Shown one piece after another: positions 44,665 to 51,700 of a stretch of 64,000 bases of DNA. The position numbers and the translations under genes were made by a program. Location of the stretch: NCBI GenBank assembly GCA_951801675.1, contig CATONX010000005.1:1-64000 (forward strand). Direction: 5' to 3'. Origin of the DNA: an uncultured Eubacteriales bacterium. GTDB taxonomy: Bacteria; Bacillota; Clostridia; Oscillospirales; Acutalibacteraceae. The notes under the pieces were generated by a model. That model had not been told where the DNA came from. It searched no databases and was given only the letters and a program-made list of their open reading frames with translations. Each line of letters begins with the position of its first letter. Position 1 is the stretch's first letter.

Positions 44665-44925
44665 ATAAATAAAATTGTATCGATCGAAAATATTTATTCC
44701 ATTCAATGTTTCGAAATATGCGTTTCATTTTTGCCAAAAGCACACTTTTTCAATTTTATGGGTCAAAAGGAATAGCAACGGATTGTTTGCGTTGGCAGCA
44801 CTTAGTTGATTTCGTTAAATAATTAAGAAAGAAGGGGATGCAAACGGGCATTGCTGAGCCTATTCTTTTCCAATAGGCTCAAAGGAATCTTTGGGGAAAT
44901 CATTAAAAACAAAGGAGAAAGAAAA

Positions 44926-45303
44926 ATGAACACACAAACCGGAAGAAAAGTTGTTTCAGGAATCGGAATTTTAATTGCAATTGTCCTGTTTTGTTTGGGG
45001 ATTTTCACAACTGTCCCAAATAAAAAAATCGGATTAAGCAGTTTGAGCGATGATGGGTATGAAGCCTACGTCGGAGGAGACGCGTATAATATTCAAATTG
45101 AGGCCGCCTTGCGTGGCGGTCAGATCGCAGGAGGCATGTCGCAGAGAGCCATTTATATTTCTGCCTCTGGTTTGATTCTCGTTATTTCTCTGTTTGGTCT
45201 GGTTAAGAAAGACCATCCCTCTGCCGTCCTCTTAGAGCAGGAGCACACGATTGAGGAGGCGCATATTCCCGCAATCGAAAATACGCCCGACGACACGTTT
45301 TAA
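44926..45303 (+). CDS. Small membrane protein of unknown function
   Basis: A 125-residue protein; start at MNTQTGRKVV with AAAGGAG 8 nt upstream (the track start is 25 codons too early). There are two TM helices, at about 8-28 and 77-96, a roughly 48-residue loop with the segment YEAYVGGDAYNIQIEAALRGG, and an acidic C-terminal tail. I do not recognise the family. The base composition is AT-richer than the Pel genes. It is monocistronic and followed by two tandem terminators. Confidence 0.7.
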   Translation: MNTQTGRKVVSGIGILIAIVLFCLGIFTTVPNKKIGLSSLSDDGYEAYVGGDAYNIQIEAALRGGQIAGGMSQRAIYISASGLILVISLFGLVKKDHPSAVLLEQEHTIEEAHIPAIENTPDDTF

Positions 45304-45329
45304 ATGGATGTTTCTTAATTAGCACCTCT

Positions 45330-45368
45330 GCGCCCGACAACGGCTACCGCCTTGTCGGGCGCTTTTTT
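45330..45368 (+). terminator. Intrinsic terminator 1 after the small membrane protein
   Basis: GCGCCCGACAA and TTGTCGGGCGC form an 11-bp stem followed by TTTTTT, 27 bp after the stop codon. Confidence 0.88.
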
Positions 45369-45374
45369 ATATAG

Positions 45375-45420
45375 AAAGCCGCTCACAGCCAACAAGATGG
45401 CCTTCCGAGCGGCTTTTTTA
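45375..45420 (+). terminator. Intrinsic terminator 2 (tandem)
   Basis: AAAGCCGCTC pairs with GAGCGGCTTT across a 22-nt loop and is followed by T residues. It is a second terminator right after the first and insulates the recombinase/pilus region from upstream transcription. Confidence 0.7.
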
Positions 45421-45533
45421 TGTACTAGAACAGGGCCTTGAAACGCGCCATTCCCCGTAATTCGTTAGATATACTCCTCACCGGCTGGGTACTTCTAGAG
45501 ACTTGGTTGAGCCCCGTATCTTCTCAAACAATC

Positions 45534-45727
45534 CTACCGCTTTTGCATCCCATTCTCATATTCCGCTTCCTCAAATGAAAAACCCTGCCCCCGCCCAAAG
45601 CCCCCATATAAAACGAACGCCTCTTTTGCGGCAATGACGGTTTGCAGTTTCTTGCGCCATTGCGGAATCTGCTCTGCTAAAACCGCTCATGCGGCGAGGG
45701 ACTGCATGGGCAGTCATCGGTATTCAT
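45534..45727 (-). pseudogene. Decayed ORF fragment of unknown family
   Basis: On the minus strand a coherent frame reads AEQIPQWRKKLQTVIAAKEA and then FVLYGGFGRGQGFSFEEA, ending EYENGMQKR-stop. Upstream, the same frame carries an in-frame stop (SLAA-stop-AVLAEQ). The ATG-starting stretch MNTDDCPCSPSPHERF lies in a different frame. It looks like the tail of a small protein gene broken by a stop or frameshift. I do not recognise the family. The rest of 45421-45934 shows no gene except the palindrome listed separately. Confidence 0.35.
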
Positions 45728-45730
45728 AAA

Positions 45731-45760
45731 ATCACCGTTTTGATCCTGCAAAACGGTGAT
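45731..45760. repeat. Perfect 12-bp palindrome with 6-nt spacer upstream of the recombinase
   Basis: ATCACCGTTTTG - ATCCTG - CAAAACGGTGAT. There is no T tract, so it is not an obvious terminator. It could be a protein-binding site or an RNA hairpin. It lies 175 bp before the recombinase start. Confidence 0.6.
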
Positions 45761-45934
45761 ATACTTTGTTTTTCATACCATAGCAGACTGTATTCGATTT
45801 TTATATAAAGGTGGGTTGTTGAATATCGTACGTTTTTAGAATGTTTTTTTGAAATGTGTTAAATCTCCACCGACGCACCGTTTTGGAATGTTGTACAATG
45901 AATGAAAAAGAAAAAACGGAGGCCCAAAAACAAT

Positions 45935-46777
45935 ATGAAACGAAAAAAGATCAATATGCTGACACTTCAGAAATTTGAGAAACAACTCAATAAAGAAGAG
46001 AAAAGCCCGGTTACGGTCGAAAAGTATCTGCGTGATGTCCGTCACTTTATCCAGTTTATGGGAGACCGCACCATGGATAAAGCCCTGACGATGGAATACA
46101 AAGCACAGCTTCAGGAGAACTACGCCGTCTCGAGCGCCAATTCGATGCTCGCGTCACTCAATTGTTTTCTGCGCTTTGTCGGTCTGCCTTCCTGCTGTGT
46201 CAAGCAATTTAAGGTACAGCGTCAAACCTACTGTCCGGAGGAAAAGGAACTTACACGGGACGAATACGTCCGGCTGGTAAACACCGCAAAAGACAAGGGC
46301 AGCAAACGGCTGAGCCTGCTGATCGAAACCATTTGCGCAACCGGTATCCGCGTCAGCGAGCTGCAGTTTGTCACAGCAGAAGCGGTTATAAAAGGCGATG
46401 CGACTGTCAGCTGCAAGGGAAAGACCCGGACGGTGTTCATACCCCCAAAGCTGCAGAAAAAGCTGCTTCGATACATAAAAGAGAAGAACATTACTACCGG
46501 CGCCGTATTCGTCACCAGGACAGGCAAACCGATGAACCGGTGCAACATCTGGAAGGAGATGAAATTGCTGTGCGGACGCGCGGGTGTCTCTCCGGGCAAG
46601 GTTTATCCTCACAATCTCAGACACCTGTTCGCAAGAACATTTTACGGAGTTGAACGGGACATCGTCAAGCTGGCGGACATCCTGGGACATAACAATATCA
46701 ATACCACACGGATCTACATCGTCACCACCGGTGCGGAGCATCGCCGCAGAATAGAAGGATTGCGGCTGGTTCTGTAA
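45935..46777 (+). CDS. Tyrosine recombinase, probable invertase of the adjacent promoter element
   Basis: A 280-residue protein from the ATG at 45935 (CGGAGG SD), the size of a compact Xer/FimB-like recombinase. The N-terminal SAM-like core-binding domain (EKSPVTVEKYLRDVRHFIQFM) is followed by the catalytic domain with the full set R139 (TGIRVSEL), K163 (CKGKTR), H226 and R229 (HNLRHLF), H252 (LGHNN) and nucleophile Y261 (RIYIVTTG). There is no Arm-binding extension, excisionase gene or phage neighbour. The stop is 31 bp from a 19-bp inverted repeat that bounds a promoter-bearing segment. It most likely inverts that segment. Confidence 0.92.
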   Translation: MKRKKINMLTLQKFEKQLNKEEKSPVTVEKYLRDVRHFIQFMGDRTMDKALTMEYKAQLQENYAVSSANSMLASLNCFLRFVGLPSCCVKQFKVQRQTYCPEEKELTRDEYVRLVNTAKDKGSKRLSLLIETICATGIRVSELQFVTAEAVIKGDATVSCKGKTRTVFIPPKLQKKLLRYIKEKNITTGAVFVTRTGKPMNRCNIWKEMKLLCGRAGVSPGKVYPHNLRHLFARTFYGVERDIVKLADILGHNNINTTRIYIVTTGAEHRRRIEGLRLVL

Positions 46778-46804
46778 ATAAAAAAACGGTGCAAAAGCAC
46801 CGAA

Positions 46805-46827
46805 AACATAATTACAGTTATGTTGTA
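46805..46827 (+). repeat. Left inverted repeat (IRL) of the invertible element
   Basis: The core TAATTACAGTTATGTTGTA (46809-46827) is an exact reverse complement of 47071-47089. Allowing one mismatch, the match extends outward to 46805. It begins 31 bp (core) after the recombinase stop codon. Confidence 0.85.
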
Positions 46828-46897
46828 TGAGAAACAATAAAATAGCAATTTTTCGCTATATTCGAAGCGGTAACGATTCCATTTTGGGTATAGAAAT

Positions 46898-46942
46898 AAA
46901 AGCTCCTTCTTTTTATTGAAAAGAAAAGATCGGGAGCTTTTT
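46898..46942. terminator. Bidirectional terminator inside the invertible segment
   Basis: AAAAGCTCC (46898-46906) pairs with GGAGCTTTT (46933-46941), with an inner TTCTTTT/AAAAGAA stem. T-rich flanks occur on both strands. It should stop read-through from the recombinase gene into the pilus operon in either orientation. Confidence 0.65.
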
Positions 46943-46998
46943 GTGTTGCCTTATATAGGAAAACCCGCTTTCAATCTAAGGGAATTTTCTTATTTATA

Positions 46999-47027
46999 TT
47001 GACTTTTTTTCCCACCCGCTATACAAT
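46999..47027 (+). promoter_or_regulatory. Invertible promoter driving the pilus operon
   Basis: -35 TTGACT (46999-47004), 17-bp spacer, -10 TACAAT (47022-47027). The predicted start at about 47034 lies inside the invertible segment, so the right inverted repeat becomes part of the 5' leader. I see no other promoter between the right repeat and the first gene. Confidence 0.8.
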
Positions 47028-47037
47028 AGTGTATAAA

Positions 47038-47074
47038 TGTAACCAGTCACTAACATATTCAATGGCTGGTTACA
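47038..47074. promoter_or_regulatory. Candidate TetR operator overlapping the right recombination site
   Basis: TGTAACCAG and CTGGTTACA form a perfect 9-bp inverted repeat with a 19-bp spacer, immediately downstream of the predicted transcription start. The last four bases lie within the right inverted repeat. Autoregulation by the adjacent TetR protein is inferred from position. Confidence 0.5.
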
Positions 47075-47093
47075 ACATAACTGTAATTAAGTT
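47071..47093 (-). repeat. Right inverted repeat (IRR) of the invertible element
   Basis: TACAACATAACTGTAATTA (47071-47089) is the exact reverse complement of the left repeat core. Three of the next four outer bases also match. It lies in the predicted 5' leader of the pilus operon, 58 bp before the TetR start used here. Confidence 0.85.
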
Positions 47094-47147
47094 GCAAATG
47101 AAACGAAAAGGAGCCTAACAAAAATAAAAAAGATTACGAATAAGGAA

Positions 47148-47717
47148 TTGCTGCTGGATACTACCATGCAGATTATCGCAAAAGGCGGGTTGACCTCTTT
47201 TTCCATGAGACAGGTAACGGATGCGTGCGGTGTATCGGACGCGCTGATCTACCGCCATTTTGAAACGAAGGAAAAGCTTCTTTACCAGTGTTACCGGAAT
47301 GTTGAACAGGAGATTCAGGCGTTATTTGAAAAGGAAGCCGTACCCGCAATCAAAACCCAAGAGGATCTTCGCCGGTATATGCATGATATGTGGATCAAAT
47401 ACTTTACGTTTCTGGTGCAAAACCCCAATAAGACGCTTTTCTATTTCGAGTATCGTGGTTCGAAATATGATGTGTCTGAAACGGCCGGGGATCATACGCC
47501 GCCCTGCTTTGAGAGCGCGAGAGCGTTTATCAAACAACATGCACACAGCAAACTCAGAATAGGGTATTGCAGAATGTATCTTTTCGATGTTACCGGTTCC
47601 TTTGCCAAGAGGATGATCGCAGGAGAACTGTCCACAGATTCGCAGAGCATGGAATTGATATGGGGTTTGCTTTGGTCGGGCATGTCGCACTTGGTAAAAA
47701 GCCGGGAGGATCGGTAG
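47148..47717 (+). CDS. TetR-family transcriptional regulator
   Basis: At least 189 residues. The N-terminal HTH is clear (GLTSFSMRQVTDACGVSDAL, then IYRHFETKEKLLYQCY), with a ligand/dimer domain after it. The start is uncertain. The TTG at 47148 has its purine stretch (AAGGAA) directly against it. A better SD (AAAAGGAG, 47106-47112) is placed for the in-frame codon ATA at 47124, giving IKKITNKELLLDTT, which looks like a normal TetR N-terminus with ATG changed to ATA. The first gene after the invertible promoter, it probably regulates the operon through the nearby palindrome (inference). Confidence 0.85.
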   Translation: MLLDTTMQIIAKGGLTSFSMRQVTDACGVSDALIYRHFETKEKLLYQCYRNVEQEIQALFEKEAVPAIKTQEDLRRYMHDMWIKYFTFLVQNPNKTLFYFEYRGSKYDVSETAGDHTPPCFESARAFIKQHAHSKLRIGYCRMYLFDVTGSFAKRMIAGELSTDSQSMELIWGLLWSGMSHLVKSREDR

Positions 47718-47761
47718 GTCTTTGAGGCAGAAAAACGGTGGGATAGGAGTGCGCTGCTGTC

Positions 47762-48058
47762 ATGACGGATAAGCAACTGAGAAAACTGAGCCGCTTAGAG
47801 CTTCTGGAGATGCTGCTTGAACAGAGCAGGGAGATGCAGAAGCTGAAGGCAGAGCTCGAAAAGGCAAATGCCTTGTTGGAAGAGCGGCAGCTTGCCATTC
47901 GCAGCGCCGGCTCCATTGCCGAAGCGTCGTTAAAGCTTAACGGCGTGTTTGAGGCGGCACAGAAGGCTGCGGACCAGTACTTGGAAAATGTAAAACGGCT
48001 GGGCGGCGGCTTATGCGAATGCCCGGGAGAAAAAGACGAACCGGGGGAATCCGAATGA
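47762..48058 (+). CDS. Small coiled-coil protein of the pilus operon
   Basis: A 98-residue, highly charged helical protein. Residues about 10-45 form a leucine-heptad coiled coil (LELLEMLLEQSREMQKLKAE). The middle segment AIRSAGSIAEASLKLNGVF is also helical, and the tail has two cysteines (LCECPGEKDE). No signal peptide or TM is present, so it is cytosolic. I recall similar short proteins (sometimes annotated as DNA repair protein) beside signal peptidase and pilin genes in gut Clostridia, but the role is unknown. Its stop overlaps the signal peptidase start (ATGA). Confidence 0.75.
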   Translation: MTDKQLRKLSRLELLEMLLEQSREMQKLKAELEKANALLEERQLAIRSAGSIAEASLKLNGVFEAAQKAADQYLENVKRLGGGLCECPGEKDEPGESE

Positions 48059-48654
48059 TCCGGGCAAGAAAAAAGAACACGGTTTCGCAGCCGCTTCCTA
48101 CGATTGGGCAGCTGGAGACGGAACTCAACCGCGTGCGTTACAGGCGCCGGTACAGAAACGTGTTTCGCAGCACGATTTTTACATTGATTACCGTTTCAGC
48201 CATCGCCGTCCTGGTGGCAACGCTGTGGCTGCCGGTGCTGAAAATCTACGGCGCCTCCATGACGCCTACGCTGGAGAACGGCCAGATTGTCCTATCGGTA
48301 AAGTCGGGCGCGTTTGAAACCGGAGATCTGGTGGTCTTCCGGTACAACAACAAGGTGCTCGTAAAACGGTTGATTGCCAAGCCGGGAGACTGGGTGAATA
48401 TCGACGCGGACGGGACCGTATATGTCAACGACCTTCCCCTCGACGAGCCGTATCTGACCGAAAAGGCGCTGGGCGAATGTGATCTGGAGCTTCCTTATCA
48501 GGTTCCGGAATCCCGCTTGTTCGTCATGGGCGATCATCGCAGCGTTTCCGTGGATTCCCGCAGCACAGCGGTCGGCTGCGTATCGGAGGAACAGCTTGTG
48601 GGGAAAATCGTTCTCCGCGTTTGGCCTCTGGATCAATTTGGAAGGGTAAACTGA
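48055..48654 (+). CDS. lepB: Signal peptidase I
   Basis: 199 residues, start at MIRARKKN (4-bp overlap with the previous stop). One N-terminal TM helix (residues about 37-60) precedes the peptidase domain with catalytic Ser in YGASMTPTL and Lys in VLVKRLIAKPGD, then VMGDHRSVSVDSR with the GD/S element. A dedicated signal peptidase is common in sortase pilus loci, where it processes pilin signal peptides or helps the sortase. It is followed by the adhesin gene. Confidence 0.93.
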   Translation: MIRARKKNTVSQPLPTIGQLETELNRVRYRRRYRNVFRSTIFTLITVSAIAVLVATLWLPVLKIYGASMTPTLENGQIVLSVKSGAFETGDLVVFRYNNKVLVKRLIAKPGDWVNIDADGTVYVNDLPLDEPYLTEKALGECDLELPYQVPESRLFVMGDHRSVSVDSRSTAVGCVSEEQLVGKIVLRVWPLDQFGRVN

Positions 48655-48712
48655 TTTTTTAGCATGCATATTGGATATCTATGGCATATTTGTGGAAAGG
48701 AGAGAAGGGCCA

Positions 48713-51700
48713 GTGAAAACAAAGCCTGGTAAAGCGCAGACGGGCTTGGATCAAAAGCTTTCGGCAAAGAAGCGGCGCAAATGGTATTATACTCTTGCCG
48801 TATCACTGGCGGCGATTGTAGTGTTCTCCACCACCTATGCGTTGATTCTGCCGGCAATCACCATGGAAAAACGCGGCATCACCGGTTGGAGCTGGGTGGA
48901 TAACGATGAGATTCTTATCGAGAACGGCGGCCAGTGGTACCTGAGCCTGCCGGGAGCCAGCGCAAGCAATCCTGCAACGGCAGAAGCGGTGCGTGGGCTG
49001 CTGCCGGAGGAACTGACGGCAACCATGTCCGACGGCACGGCCGGTACGCTTTCGCTGGAATGGAATCTCTCCGCGCTGCCCGAGACCGGTGGATACGAGG
49101 GCGTCTATTCCCTATCCGCCAGCCTGCCGCAGGGCTATACCTTGCAGGAAGGTATCCCGCAGCTGCAGGTCATACTGGTACTGGGCGACGTGCAGCTGTA
49201 TGCCGGGTACCCCGGCGTGCGCACGACTTTGACGCAAGCGCAGCTGGATGCCGCGCTGAAAACCCATACCATACAGGGTATGAACCCGCCAAACACCACC
49301 GTGAACCTTTTTGACTACACCTCGGCAAAGGACGGTGCCATCGAAAAGGACCTTCTGGACAAAACCAACAACGGCGCGGCAGGCCCCGCCGATTGGAACA
49401 AAGGCATTAACTCAAACCGTCTGCTGCTCTTCGGCGATGGAATGGCGGGTGCTGGCTACTGGAACATCGGCGCCGGCGCGGGAAGACAATGGGCGCGCGA
49501 CTATTCCAACATGAAAGGGATCGTGGAGGCCACCTTGACCAACGGCTATCCCATGATCGACCTGAACAAGGCGCGGGAGCCGCTAATCGGTGTAACATCC
49601 TTGAGTTTAAGTCTCGCCAACCTGCACCGGGCCGAAAATATCGGCGCTGCAAACAACCTTGCAAACGCCCAAAACGCCCCGGCGCTGTCAACCACAGTGC
49701 TCACAGGGGCGGGAGCAACAAAAAGATCAGATAACACCTGGGACTATACCAACGTAGACGCGTCTTTGGACTATCTGTTTGACCCGGAAAAGGAATCTGG
49801 ATCCAGTTACAAAAAAGCCTACCAAAATGTCACCGGCCTGTTTCAGATGGATAACGAAGGGTATTACTACTACAGCGCCCGGAAAAATTTTGCCGAGTTT
49901 GTAAAGGACGAGAGCGGCAATGCCACCACGCAGGACGGGAAATCCAGTGACGGATCCTTCACTTTATATGACGGCCCTGCCGTGTGGCGTTCAGACGGAG
50001 GCTGGGACGGCAAAGGCTTTACCGGCGATATGAGTTTGGGGAACTTCTATCCTTTTAACACGGGCAGACAAGTATTTGACAGCCTTGAAACCACTGCAGA
50101 CGGCAGACAGGTTCTGAGCAGCAGCGTGAACCTGGATAACTCCAAATGGTCTCAATCGCAGCAGATGATCAATCAAGCCACCAAGGAAGCGATATATCTC
50201 AACCATCATATGGGAATGTCGCTGGAGATTAACTTTACCCAACCGGTAAACGGCCAAGTGAATATGGGCGCCACCGGCAAACAGGATATGATCTTCGAGT
50301 TCTCCGGTGACGACGATGTTTGGATTTTTGTAGACGATGTGCTGGTACTGGATATCGGCGGCATCCACAGCGAGCTGTACGGCACCATCAATTTCGCCAC
50401 CGGCGAGGTTGTAATGGGCCAAAGCTGGCGAACAAGCGGCAACATACCGCAGACTCCGGGAGAAGGGGCATCTACAACCACTCTCTATGATCTTTTTATA
50501 AATGCTTTGGGGAAGGAAAAAACCGATACGCTCGGCTGGAACGTGACGGCAAACGGGGGGAAAACCTTTGCCAGCAGTTCCTCCCACACCTTGAAGATGT
50601 TCTATCTGGAGCGAGGCAATTACGACTCCAGCTTGCACCTGCGCTTCAATCTGCAGCCGATGCTCTACCAGCATATCAAGAAGGTGGACCAGAACGGCGA
50701 TCCTCTTGCGGGCGTGCAATTCGAGCTGTATGCGGCGAAGCTCAAAGACGGCCTGACTCAAATGAGCAGCAACGTCGGCGACTATGAGCAGATCGGGGAA
50801 GTTCTGGCCACCCTGGAAACCGGAGAGGATGGCACCACCACATTCCTTGAGGAAGACGAAAGCGGCGCTATGCGCCCCTTTAACTTCGCCGACCGGTATT
50901 CCTCAGACGGTACGATATACTACATCTTAAAGGAAACCAAAACCCCCGCCGGATACCGGCCTTTGCCGGAGAATATCGTGTTGCAGTTTAACCCCGACAC
51001 CGCCATGCTGGTGGTAGCAAACCGATATCAGACCGGGGCATATGCGAGCTTCATATCCAATATCGCGGAAATCGGGTCGCTGACTTACGGCGCATTTCAT
51101 GAGAGCTTTGGGGATATTCAACCGAGCAATATCGAAGTAAGCGACCTGAGTAAAAAAGACGGTCTTGTCATCGCGGTACCCATGCTGCTTCAGGAGGGTA
51201 TGACTAAAGAGGAGGAGTCCGGCAAGTGGCTGGCCCTGTACGGCAGCAACACCGCCGGCTTCAACACCGTAATCCCAACCGAGCGCACCGCCGTGGCATG
51301 GCGCACGGCCATTTTAAAGGCGCTGCTGTATCAGTGCAGCGACGAGGACTCGCCGGAGTGGTGTCTCAAGTGGAACGACGACAGCCAGCGGCTGGAGGGC
51401 ATACTCAACGACCTTCCCGGCCGGGCCGACCGCTATGCGCTGAACAACTCACAGGACCCCGATATGAAGATGGTATATGGCGTCATCGAGCCGTATGCCC
51501 TGCAGAAGCTTGGCATTACAGGGACATCGGATGAAGAACGCTACCATAACCTTGGCAATTATGTCCGGCAACGAATCGAGGAGGCATTGGCGCACTTCGA
51601 TGAGGGCGGCGGACAGACCCGGGAAGAGGTTATCGATGCGGTCATTTCGCAGATCGGAGAGACGATCCACAAGACCACATCCGACGGCGGCAGTTATGTG

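Larger units (their letters stand above)
46828..47070 (+). other. Invertible promoter segment (ON orientation)
   Basis: 243 bp between the perfect inverted repeats, AT-rich and without an ORF. It contains a bidirectional terminator (46898-46942) and then a strong promoter (46999-47027) facing the TetR/pilus genes. Inversion would turn the promoter toward the recombinase and place the terminator before the pilus genes. The layout matches known recombinase-controlled invertible promoters, such as fim or the flagellar switches of Clostridioides. Inversion itself is inferred, not observed. Confidence 0.8.

Noticed and set aside
46796-46802. Small CGGTGC/GCACCG hairpin after the recombinase as its terminator
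   Set aside because: There is no T tract follows it. The hairpin within the invertible segment is the better terminator.
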